Source of the DNA: Cryptomeria japonica
Lineage: Eukaryota > Streptophyta > Pinopsida > Cupressales > Cupressaceae
DNA: 64,000 nucleotides
NCBI RefSeq assembly: GCF_030272615.1
Contig: NC_081410.1
Coordinates: 121,272,640-121,336,639 of the forward strand
Direction of reading: 5' to 3'
Below, piece by piece: positions 47,513-57,720 of this stretch. Positions within the stretch are counted from its first letter, which is position 1, and each line of letters starts with the position of its first letter. The position numbers and the translations under genes were made by a program. The notes beneath the pieces are model-generated. The model was not told the origin of the DNA, did not search any database, and worked only from the letters and a program-made list of their open reading frames with translations.

Positions 47513-49281
47513 AGATGCTTTGTGGATAAGCTTGGACAGCGATAGGATGGAAATCAGATCTCAGAGGGTTGATTGCAATCAATGTGACCTTTATAACTCG
47601 CTCTTGTAATTGGGTCTTCAAGATCCGACTGCAAGTGTAAGTGTATACTTTGAAGGCAAGTTATAATGGATACTTTTAATCGGGTCTTAGAGACTTGATT
47701 ACAAGTGACTAACATGCGATATAGTCTCTTGGAAAGCACTTTGAGCATGGAGGGATATGAATACAAGAGAGGCGGTCATGAGATGCACAACTTGGAGGCA
47801 ACAATCCTTTACTTGCAATGACACACAAAAACCAAAAAGGCTTGCAATCGGGTCTTCAAGACTCGATTGCAAGTGATATAACTTGGAAGTGAATTAAAGG
47901 GGAAAGCTTGCAATCGGGCCTTGAGGACCCGATTACAAATGAACAATATGCAATATCATTTAGGGGAGCACTTTGAGTATAGATAGGTAGAATTACAAAT
48001 GAGACGCACTTGATGTTGACAATAACCCTCCACTTATAGTCGGGTCTTCAAGAACTGATTACAAGTTCTAAAGGAATTAAAAGCAAGATAACATATTTGG
48101 TACTTGTAATCATGTTTAGAATACCCGATTGCAAGTGTATAATGCATCTTCCTCCAAAGTCACTCTTGACGGTAAGAGGACAAAATTCACATGTGTAAAA
48201 ATCGGGTCTTGGGGACCTGATTGCATGTGTGTAAAAATCGCAATGAGGAAATATGAACTTGCTAATGGACTTAGGGATCCAATTTGGGTCACAAAACACA
48301 AAACATAAGCTTGCATTTGGGCCTTCCAAACCCGAATGCAAGTTTTTGAACTAGACATTTAAAGAAAGAAGCCATGGCAATACAAAACAAAATGCACAAT
48401 GAAGACATGATTAAGCGAATAAGCTTGCAATACGTATAATAACAATTACGGAAAAAGCCTTCAAATTTGCCAATGATTTTGTATTGAAAGAAACGACTTG
48501 CAAAGGGATGACAAAAATTGAAAGAAAGAAAAACACACTTACCTTGAGAAAGAAAACCCCAAGAAAAGAGATGCAACCCACTTTGATCCCCACGATGCTT
48601 CAAAGGAGAAGAGAAAATGATCTCAAAACTCCAACATCTTCCTCAAATAGACAAATGAAGAGGAGCACTCCTAATAAGCCACAAGAACTTTGGAGACAAA
48701 CTCCAAGAAAAATGCAGAAGAAGAAGGGCAAAGAGGTTGGGTTATGAATGACCTGATGCAAGCAAAGAGATTTCAAAACAAGTCGGGTATTAAGAAGCCT
48801 GATACATGTTGAAAACATCTACTTGGTCTTCTTTTCAAAACACACTTATAATCGGGTTATGAATGACCGGATGCAAATGCATTTAAATCTTCTATTTTTT
48901 TTAAAAAGAGTTGACTTAGCTTGTAATTTGGTCTTAGACCCGATTAGAAGTTAAGCACTTTGACTTGCATCGCAAAAGAATCACTTGTAATCGGGGTTCA
49001 AAGGATCGATTACAAGTAATATCACTTGTTGTTTAGAGCAAAAGACCCCAACTTGCACTCCAAGCCTTCAAACCCGATTTTGCACCAAGGAAGACAAAAC
49101 ATACAAACAACAAACAACTGAAATACGGAAAAGAAAGCCAAAACTTGCGCAAACGATCAAACACGAATTAAGGCAAAATTTTACATTGGAACGCATGCAT
49201 TTAGAGAAGCAATAATATGAATTTTTGAAGAAAATTTCAGAAGGGTTGCCTCATTTTTTATTTACAAAAATGAGGACAACA
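47513..49281 (-). repeat. Element C2 leader with inverted-repeat array and splice donor
   Basis: About a dozen hairpin units on the theme CTTGCAATCGGG-loop-CCCGATTGCAAG. The best are 47841-47873 (16-bp stem, one wobble) and 48983-49017 (CTTGTAATCG paired with CGATTACAAG). Others lie near 47604, 47675, 47907, 48040, 48102, 48310 and 48845. Minus-strand CTCAAG|GTAAGT at 48543/48537 is a perfect plant splice donor in the same place as CAAG|GTATGT in C1. No real gene is seen on either strand here. Confidence 0.7.
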
Positions 49282-49546
49282 CAGCAAATAGTCGAATTCA
49301 TAATGTCTTTCATGTATCTCGCCTCAAGATTGTGCTAGGCTAACGTATTACACCATGTCCAGAGTTACCCTCGCTTGATGACGAGGAATGCCATCATTGA
49401 CATGAGAGAAAAGAAGTTAATAAATAAGTTTATTCTGGAATATTTGGTTAAATGGAAGAATCTGCCTATGGAGGATGCCACTTGGGAAGGATTGATCATC
49501 CCAATTTAAAATTAGTTGAGGACAAGCAATCTTGGGAAGGGTGGAC
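49282..49546 (+). pseudogene. Element D integrase C terminus, chromodomain-like
   Basis: Right of C2 the + strand continues NSRIHNVFHVSRLKIVLG and, after a break, NKFILEYLVKWKNLPMEDATW. This is the WKN..EDATWE core of chromodomains found at the integrase end of chromoviruses, which help target insertion to heterochromatin. It ends EDKQSWEGWTV just before the LTR. Stops make this copy inactive. Confidence 0.8.
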
Positions 49547-50023
49547 TGTCATGGCCCCCCCCCTCGCCAACAAAAAAATAAAAATCATATCCATAGAGGA
49601 AGTTGATTAAAATTAAATTAAAGAATTTTCAAGGGCGGTGATTTCCTAAAATGTAAGAGATTTAATTAAAATTAATTAACAGTTTCAAGATGAAGGGCTG
49701 TACTCTTTCAAAGGGTAGTAGTAGTGAAAGGTTGTGACTCCCTGAATAATAAGATATTAAGGGAGATCATTTCTTGGGAAGAGATCATCATTCAAACATT
49801 ATCCAAGCATTCATTCACCAGTCCAAAAAAAAAAATCAATCAAGCAATCAGCAATAAATCATTCAAGCAATCAAGCAATCACTCTTGAGTTTGAGGAAGT
49901 GACTTGCAAATAGGGAGTAAAAAAACCTTTCCAACTTCATGAGAGATTAAGGACGAAAACTCTTATTTCTGTTATAAAGTTTGGACGAAAACCCAAACCT
50001 TGATCAAGGAATACTCTTGACAA
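49547..50023 (+). repeat. Element D right LTR, truncated
   Basis: Begins TGTCATGGCCCC and follows the left LTR (11821 onward) with many substitutions and indels. It lacks about 54 bases near 50011 that are present at the left. Similarity stops at about 50023, well short of the left LTR, so most of its 3' side is lost. Confidence 0.8.
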
Positions 50024-51214
50024 GTTAAGGACAAAGACGCGTGATATTGCCATTGTTGGCTTAGGAATGAAAACCTGTGATTCAGCAGATTTGAAAGCAT
50101 TTCCAAAGAATTCACAATATGATTGATTTTCAGAATTATGTCATGATTTATTGATCTGAATATTTTTATAAATTTATAATTTTTGACAAATTCATTATCA
50201 TTTTCAGTAAGAATAATTGGTTTATAGCAAAAATCAAGAATATCCTAAAAAGGGACATTACAATAAATGTTCTTAATGAGAATGAACAAGATATTATTTT
50301 AACATGGGATCTGGGAAGGAACTGAATTACATTTTATTAGTTATTTTTAGATCTTACATTAGTCAAGTTTTATTCTGGTTGGGATTTATGGGAGGGACTA
50401 AAGGGGAGGAGCCAGTGGCGTAAACCTGGGTCAGCATTGGTAAACTCCTAGAGATTTTACTGCTAGACCCAGCTCCAGGCCTTTAAATTAGCCAAGTTTC
50501 AATGCAAGAGATATTTATATCTGCTCTGAGTGGGAGAAACTAAAGTTTCTACTGGTAAATTTAGGTGGCAGAGAATTCCTTGAAGAGTTTGCAAGTGAAG
50601 ATAATAGAAAGCACTTTGTAGATGTCTGCTTTTGGAGTCATGCTGACTTAGTTTGATCATTTTTGGACATTAATATCTTTTTTTCCCTTTTTTTTTTTCA
50701 ATCCATTACGACTTACATCATCATCAGAAGCTAGATTGTTTACATTGGCTCAAATCTGGCTTGCAGTAGTAGACCCCCAGAGATTTACTGCTAGATCCAC
50801 CCACAGGCCTTTAAATTAGCCGAGTTTAAATTGTAAAAGATATTTATATCTGCTGACTGGGAGAAGGTAAAACTTCAAGTGGCAGAAGTTTTAAATAAGG
50901 ATTTGAAAGTGAATATAATAGAAAACACATTGTAGATGCATGCTTTTTGAGTTACACTGACTTATTTTTGGTCATTTTGGATGTAAGTATGTTTTCTTTC
51001 CTTTTCTCTTAAACCTTTGACTTATTTCATCGTCAGAAATCAGATTGTATGCTATTATACATTGTTAAGTGATTTAAATGTAGATGTGGATGTAGATTAC
51101 ATAAACAACATACTTTAGAATAGTCTAGATTTTGATTATATCTGATGCTATTGGTTATTGTTGAAGTTGGTATGAACCTTGCGCTTCCAAGGCACTTTAT
51201 TGGATGATATCATC
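50024..51214. other. Intron debris with LINE scrap and a direct repeat
   Basis: A fragment near 50190-50290 resembles 29090-29170 of the LINE (GTAAGAATAATTGG..., AAAGGGACATTACAAT). A diverged direct repeat follows with a period of about 329 bases, copies starting at about 50451 and 50780 (GAGATTTTACTGCTAGACC, GGCCTTTAAATTAGCC). No coding sequence is seen. Confidence 0.5.
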
Positions 51215-52299
51215 TGTTAGGACCCGGGAGGCAACTGAGAGGGGGGGTGAATCAGTTGACCATGAATTTCAACCCAAATACAACTTAATCAAACTTGATA
51301 CTTAATACCGGTAAACCAAACTTAATGCTGGTTAACAGATTAACAGTTAATATTAATACCGGTGAAACTTAATGCATAAAACAGAAAGAGAAACAACATC
51401 CACAACACATAACACAAAGATTTGTACTTGGAAACCTTGTAAGGGGAAAAACCACGGTGGGAAACCTTACCCACAACCAGATGATACTACTGCAGATAGT
51501 ATGTGTATACAAATGGGGTCTGCACATGCAGAAAGGCCAACCGCCTAGAGCTCACTGCTCAATCACAAAATAGGAGTCACACTGACTACAATTGGATGGT
51601 TAAATCCAATGATAATGTATTGCTCAAAGTAGCATCTACAATGCTGGATTCAGTACCGGTTAAGCTTTAATGATTACGTTCAAACCTTTCTTGAACCTTC
51701 TCTATGGTTTGCTCATATGATCTTCAATATTCGCTCATACCATGTTACAATACCATAACCTTACATACCATATACCATCTCCTTTATCTCATCAATTGAG
51801 ATCTTACATATATACCAAAACCTAAGAGCAAATATGTAGGTCGGCTCACTAAGAATATTACAATAAAATCAATTACAAATAAGTCAAGATGCGATGCATC
51901 ATGTCGGCTCAATACATTTACAACAATATCCAATCAATAAATCATCTCCATAATGTGCCGTGCTAATCTGGAATAGATAATGCATACTGGTCCATAACCT
52001 AGACCAATTTGCCGGTAACAACAAATATGTCAACCCGATTAGACCAATAACCAAAATACCAAAACCAAGTATCCAAACCATGTCTTTGACATAACCAAGT
52101 GATCTCCAGATGATAACAAGTCATCCTCAGTGCCGGTGAACAATATAACCTGCCGGTGAACAATATACCGGTGACTGTGCATAAGTCACTGAACATGCCG
52201 GTGAACACAATGTGCCGGTTCAACATAACTAAAGATCTCCAAAAGGATAAGTGTTGACATCAATGACAAAACTAATGCAACATATCCATAATACCAACA
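51215..52299 (-). mobile_element. Solo LTR N, TSD TCATC
   Basis: A 1,085-base unit, TGTTAGGACCCGGGAGG to ATAATACCAACA, flanked by TCATC on both sides (51210-51214, 52300-52304). It contains many ACCGGT/TGCCGGT words. A GGAAACCTTGTAAGGGG stretch near 51428 resembles the copia module of A and B in the same orientation, hence the minus call. Confidence 0.9.
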
Positions 52300-53168
52300 T
52301 CATCTATATTCTTGAAATATCAAAAATAATGTTAACCAGCTATGATTGTGATCAAATGTCTAAGACAAGTACTATAATCTTTGGTAAGGGAAGCAAGGAC
52401 TTTTTTTGGCTAATGTATAATAGCATTCAGTTCAATGCCAAAACAATATTCACACAAAGACTTCCTAAAATACACATACATTTCATCAATATATATCTTC
52501 TGCCACAAATTCCATTCAAATAACCCTGTAGGGCTTCACAATTATCATTTTCTTCAACTTAAGTGTCAAAAACCCTGGTTCAAGTGGCGAAGTTTAAACT
52601 GATAGAGATGAAACCTCACACAGTCAGGCTGGCTATTAAACTGTAGGGTGATTGCAATATGATCAGCAACAAGGGAGGCAGGATTCTTCAATGTTCCAAA
52701 CACTACATATTAGAATCCTCTGGCCAGTTATTGCAAAAGCATTTAATAGATAAAGCAAAATTATTGGGTTCTATTATGGGGCCCTTCCCAGACTGCAAAA
52801 CAAACACTTAATTATATAACCATAATCCAGCAACAAGTACAATACTGAAAGATAACTACCCCACACAAATATATTAATAATTGTTGGTGAAACATCACAG
52901 ATGTAGCTGTTAGGCTATTTTATTGTGAGAAGCCTCCCACTGGTTTCCACATTTCTCACGCTGCACTTTTTCTCAGGTTATCGGAAATTATTAGTCGGAA
53001 CTGTTGAAATTATAAGTGCGATAACAGCAATGAATGGGCTTAACAATGGCAATAAGCAAGAGAGAAATAACTAATGATTCAATATTGGCATGTTCTTGAG
53101 ACAGTCTGATATTTCATTGTACATGTTATCTATTGTTTCCTTCCACACCTGTAGAGATTTCTGACAAG
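52300..53168. other. Intron sequence, nothing recognised
   Basis: AT-rich, without coding stretches, clear repeats or element ends. Confidence 0.4.
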
Positions 53169-53690
53169 ACTAGTAGAACTAATACTGACCACCTACAACA
53201 ACAGCTAAAAACATAAAAACTATACATGCTCACAAGCATTGCAACTCTCCTGGACACACAACTGTGGACACACAACTTTAACACATTAAGCTACAGATAA
53301 GAACAACATAAACATAAGCTAAAAACTATTACTGAAGACCATACTAACCAGCTTCTAAAGCCACAATAAGTTCCTGCAAACAAAACTAATAAAACTAATA
53401 CTGACCACCTACAGCTCCAGGAAACATCATCTAAAAACATAAAACTACACATGCTCACAAGCATTGCAACTCTCCTGGACACACAACTTTAACACCTTAA
53501 GCTACAGCTAAGAACAACATAAACATAAGCTAAAAACTACCACCGAAGACCATACTAACTGGCATCTAAAGCCACAAAAAGTTCCTGCAAACATGACTAA
53601 TAGAACTAAGACTGACCACCTACAGCACGAGAAAACAACAGCAAAAAGCATTAAAACTACACATTCTCACAAGCATTGCAACTCTCCTTG
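53169..53690. repeat. Tandem repeat, period 211-216, about 2.5 copies
   Basis: Units start at 53169, 53385 and 53596, each with ACTAAT(A/G)(A/G)AACTAA...CTGACCACCTACA. Later in each comes CTCACAAGCATTGCAACTCTCC. They are 85-90 percent alike by eye with small indels. Confidence 0.85.
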
Positions 53691-54060
53691 AGGCGATGTC
53701 TTCCACCTTTCTGGAACTTGATTGTAAACACCTTTCCCAAAAACTGGTGTGATCTCTAACATTGGTGAAAACACCCCTCAAGCTGAAATGCTTCGTAGAC
53801 CTTTATCTCTTTTATAATCTCTGTATGCTTCACAGCCCTAGTTAGTGGACTATTCTCCAACAAAGTCATTGTGAAGCTATTAGTCAACTTTAGAATGCCA
53901 TCATGAAACGACACCACCATATGCCTCATGGCCATCCTCAAGTCTTGACAGAATTCCTATCTTGTTATCCACTTTTAATTCATGCACAACCTCCTGCAAT
54001 TGCATAGCACCACAGCAGGGTTTTGATGCATGTGATGCACCCATGATTTTGTAAAAAAAA
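53691..54060 (-). pseudogene. Coding-like fragment, unidentified
   Basis: The minus strand from about 54040 reads CCGAMQLQEVVHELKVDNK and LEDGHEAYGGVVS. In another frame it continues as LKLTNSFTMTLLEN and KHTEIIKEIKVYEAFQLEG, with a stop near 53756. The amphipathic, charged composition looks protein-like, but a frame change and the lack of any recognised motif leave its origin open. It could be a captured gene fragment or part of a decayed element. I do not assign a function. Confidence 0.3.
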
Positions 54061-54242
54061 TGTGCAAAAAGATGATCAGAAGTCCCATGAAGAGAACTTG
54101 CAATCCTATCGCTCCAAAACCCTAGCCACGTTAGAAAAATCAAAAGAACCAGTCATGCAGGTAGAAAAACTCCAAAAAACTGCAACAATTTTGCAAAAAA
54201 ATCGTTTAAAAACTTGACAAACATGACACGTGACCTTGAAAC

Positions 54243-56377
54243 TGAAAAATAAATTGAATGAATGATTCAATAATCGGATAATCTATTCAACAATATACAG
54301 GCGTATATAAAGAGAATACAAGGATGACGTTCTAAATTAAGAACAAGTCGTTTAAAGTGAACTACTAAAAAGCTAAACGCTAAATAAAGCTTAAAAGCTA
54401 ATTAACTAAAAAGAAAAAGCTAAATGCTAAATAAAGCTTAAAAGCTAATTAACTAAAAAGCTAAATGACCATTAAACAAGGAACTAAATATAGGTGACTA
54501 AAATATAATTAAATATTCTAATACCCTCCCTTAATGGTCATTCTATCTACTAACTACCCTATAGAAGACATTGCAGATCTTTGATCACAAATGAAAATAA
54601 CACTCTGCCGTGGTGGAGACCCTCCCTGGATCTGAAAAGTGTTAATGACCAAGAATACCAGAATCCATCCAACCTGACGTTGGGTAACCAAACTGAAATC
54701 TGAAACCATGATTTTGAGGAAAAATCGACAACCCCTCCAAAACTGAAGATACAAATCATCATTTTTGTGGAAAAAAATGGCAAAAACCCTTGAAACGATT
54801 TTTGTGGAAAAAATCGAACAAAACCTTGAAATTGTGCATGGCAAGACCCAAAACATCATGTGGTAAGACACCAAACATCACGCGGTAAAACATCAGACAT
54901 CATGCAGGAAAACACCAGACAACATCACATGGTAAAATACTAGACATCACGTGGTAAAACAATAAACCTCACGCGGCAAAATAGCAGACATCACGTGGTA
55001 AAACAACACTCCCTGATTTTTGAGGAAAAATCAAGCAGAACCCTCCCATGATTTTTTTGTGGCAAAAAATCAGAAAACCCACGCAAGCTTTGTAGATGAC
55101 AGATAATAATTTTTAAGGAAAAAATTCTAAACCCTGCGAACAATTTTTGAGGAAAAAAAATGTGAAAACCTTGGGACTTGTAAGACAAGGTCTGGCCTAA
55201 ATCAATCTGATCGAGGCAACGATATTCAGATATCGTGAACATGCACTGTTTTTAGGTGTTGTGGCAGTTGTTGAACTTTTGAATGTGTTCCAATATGATG
55301 TTGGTCAAAGATGCCATCACGAAAATGGAAGTTGAATGAGGTCAACCTAGTGAAAGCATGAGACAGAAGAATCTGATTCAAAAATCAGAATAGAAGCAGC
55401 TGCACAAAAAATCTAAAACCCCAGAGGAGAATTCTGGCACGAAATCCAAGGCATGAATTTCGAGGTTTGGAAGAAACCTAGAAATTAAAAAATTTCTGCA
55501 AACTTAAAACAGCATAAACGGTGCCGCCAAGAAAACACCAAAATTCCCAACGTCCACAAAATTATCATAAATTGCAGACTGTTTTAAAATTCCAAAGCAA
55601 ATTCGCTGGCACAAAATTTGAGGCATGAAAAACGAGGCACCCAGAAAAATCTAAGACCAATCCAGAAAAGCTCTCAAAAAACCCACCAAGAATTTGAAAT
55701 CGGAATGCAGATCCGACGGCTCAAAAATTGAGGCACGAAAAATGATGCACCTTGAAAGTTTTTATGACGACCCAGTTGAGGTCTCGAAAAACCCACCAAG
55801 AATCTGCAATCAGAATAAAATTTCGACTTGAGTTGAAGGGTCAAAACTCTAATCGAAAATTGCAGAAACCCTAGGAAAATTTTCAATCTGCAAAAAAAAA
55901 CCTCCATTTTGCAAGCCCGAAAAATCGCCAAAACCCTAAAAAAAACATGAACTGCTGCCCAGTACAAAGAAATTCGCCCACGAACCCTTGAAACCCTCGA
56001 AACCCTCTAAAAGCCTTCAAAAAAGCAAAATCGTTTTTTTATAAGAAAAACAATAAAAAAAATCTGGAAAATATTCCAGAAAGAAGGCCATGAATTTTTA
56101 TTCGCCAAACTTTAAAGAATCCCATCGGCCCGCTCTAATACCATGAAAAATAAAGTGAATGAATGATTCAATAATCGGATAATCTATTCAACAATATACA
56201 AGCGTATATAAAGAGAATACAAGGACGACGTTCTAAATTAAGAACAAGTCGTTTAAAGTGAACTACTATAAAGCTAAATGCTAAATAAAGCTTCAAAGCT
56301 AATTAAATAAAAAGCTAAATGACCATTAAACAAGGAACTAAATATAGGTGACTAAAATATAATTAAATATTCTAATA
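54243..56377 (-). mobile_element. Element I: non-autonomous copia-related LTR element
   Basis: The left LTR is 54243-54523 and the right LTR 56144-56377. The perfect target duplication is GAAAC (54238-54242, 56378-56382). The primer site is TGGTATTAGAGC (56132-56143, minus). The left LTR is longer because of an internal duplication of a GCTAAATAAAGCTTAAAAGC unit. The 1.6-kb interior has no gag or pol. Its leader near 55630-55830 matches that of element E (GAGGCACCCAGAAAAATC, AAAAACCCACCAAGAAT), and so does its purine-tract side (CCCTCCCTTAATGGTC). It is likely mobilised by an E-type element. Confidence 0.88.
54836..55005. repeat. Short tandem repeat in element I
   Basis: About eight imperfect copies of a 20-26-base unit like ACATCACGTGGTAAAACACC, directly inside the 3' part of element I. 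Confidence 0.75.
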
Positions 56378-57179
56378 GAAACCTCAACTAGAATCCATGA
56401 TTTGTAATTTTGTGCAAAAAATTGCAAAAAAGCTTCACATGACAACACCTTGTCATCACGCGGAAAAAGCTCCCATTAGTAAAAAATTAGACGCGAAACC
56501 CTTCACGTCCTTGGAGAACAAAACTCACGTTTTTTTATAAAATCGTGCAAAAAATCTTGTTCAGATTTTGATTTTTCAAAAGAACCCAAAAAACACCAGG
56601 AATCTCAAAAAATAAACATGATGTTGAAGATTGCTGCGGTGGCGCAATTCATAGAGAAAGCAATCTGCCATGTTTTTGATGGAAAACCTGCGTGATTTCA
56701 ATAAAAAAGCCTGAGCGATTTAAAAAAAACCTAGGTGGCTGCAAAAAAACTTGAACTTTTGCTCCCAAAACAGACCCATGATTTCTAAGAGACATTTCAA
56801 AAATCTTTGTTTGAATGGCTATGGTAAAAATAACCATGAAAAATTGTTTCAGAAAACTTCGAGAAATAAATTTCCATGTAATGAAATCACAAATTTTGTT
56901 AAAAATTCGCCAAACAGTTACCTTTTCTCTAATACCATGAAATAATAATTGATTGTTCGATATTAACAAAAGGAGAGGAATTCTCCTTATATAAGCAATT
57001 ATAGAGGATCTTTCCATAACAGAAATGATTGAGAACTAAAGACACTAATGAAAGTTACTAAAGCTGACTAATTGACATACAGAATAGAAGGTTATTATCT
57101 AAACTACTTAAATGACATAAATGACCATTATAAGCTAAATATTACTTTAATATGTTTAGTAGCTTCTTTGTCTTTGGAT

Positions 57180-57720
57180 TCCAAAGCTTTTATTTCGTAA
57201 TTCCATGACTATTACCAATGAAGATACTGTTCTCTACTCTGAAATCCAACTTGGATCTCTTTCCTTTGGTATATGTACATATGTCTCAAACCCGAAAGTC
57301 TGAGATGCTGCAATGATGACAACTTACCTGTCCAAACCTTTTGAAGGGTTTTGTCAACAAGTGCTGAAGTAGGAGATATGTTAATCAGATAACAATTTGT
57401 TCTCATAGCTTTGGTCCAATTTTCTTGATCTAATCCGACACCATTGAGCATGATCCTAGCTTTCCCCATCAATGGTCTACTCATTCTTTTGGAAATTCCA
57501 TTCGACTTAGGAGGCATGGAGTTGTTTTCTGTCTAGCAATGCTACTCTCTTTACAAAATCTCTCAAAATCTGTAGAACAAAACTCTACACTGTTCTTTTT
57601 TTCTCAAAACCTTGATCTTCTTCTCAGTCTGATTCTTCATGAGAGCCCTAAACTTTTTGAATTTGCTGAAGACTTGTGGTTTCATTTAAGAAAAATCACC
57701 CAAGTTTTCTGGAGAAGATA
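57180..57720 (-). pseudogene. Copia integrase fragment
   Basis: The minus strand reads PPKSNGISKRMSRPLMGKAR and ENWTKAMRTNCYLINISPT, then DKTLQKVWTGK, followed by KEIQVGFQSREQYL. This is the later half of a copia integrase (the usual NGV(A/V)ER(K/R)NR...W.EA...YL.NR region), in a diverged form. An upstream scrap continues to about 57720. It has no intact frame and no attached gag or RT. It may be the older copia into which remnant J inserted. Confidence 0.6.

Larger units (their letters stand above)
42138..49281 (-). mobile_element. Element C2: TG...CA-bounded element carrying an uncharacterised ORF
   Basis: It interrupts gypsy D within the integrase C terminus (left side ...TYEFELP, right side NSRIHNVFHVSRLKIV). 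The ends match C1. On the minus strand the order is TGTTGTCCTC, a hairpin array (about 49080-47580), a splice-donor-like CAAG|GTAAGT at 48543/48537, a long broken ORF (47512-43134), a terminal segment with a TATATAAA near 42889, and TTTTGCACA. No gag, protease, RT or integrase is present. No flanking duplication is found (ACCAT against CAGCA). It could be a giant solo LTR or a non-autonomous LTR element. Solo LTR G lies inside it. Confidence 0.6.
11821..50023 (+). mobile_element. Element D: old Ty3/gypsy chromovirus-like element, host of many insertions
   Basis: The left LTR starts TGTCATGCCCCTG at 11821 and the right LTR starts TGTCATGGCC at 49547. The two share long blocks, such as AAGGGTAGTA and GGGAGATCATTTCTTGG. 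Between them, on the + strand and in gypsy order, lie gag (29299), protease (30785), RT (32072), RNase H (38316 and 40744), integrase (41150-41800) and a chromodomain-like end (49430). Each gap in this order is explained by another element, most with its own target duplication. Its own right-hand target duplication is not visible because the right LTR is truncated. Confidence 0.85.
54061..57160 (-). mobile_element. Copia remnant J: leader, primer site and 5' LTR, interrupted by I
   Basis: A primer-site-like TGGTATTAGAG on the minus strand (56927-56937) adjoins an LTR-like sequence from 56938 (TGAAATAATAATTG), as in element I. Leader-type sequence with GTGCAAAAAATTGC words lies to its left (56378-56926) and continues at 54061-54242 beyond element I. 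No gag-pol follows, so this is a truncated remnant. The LTR's outer end (about 57160) is uncertain. Confidence 0.4.

Noticed and set aside
48484-48747. Lys-rich open stretch on the + strand
   Set aside because: It overlaps the C2 leader on the opposite strand, has low-complexity composition and no counterpart in C1. It is a chance reading.
19411-49281. C1 and C2 as the two LTRs of one giant element
   Set aside because: The outer flanks share no duplicate, the sequence between them is gypsy D on the opposite strand, and each copy separately splits a different element (LINE, gypsy D).
42138-49281. C2 as a CACTA, MULE or hAT DNA transposon
   Set aside because: Ends are TGT...ACA without a long terminal inverted repeat, no transposase motif was seen, and no flanking duplication of the required length exists.
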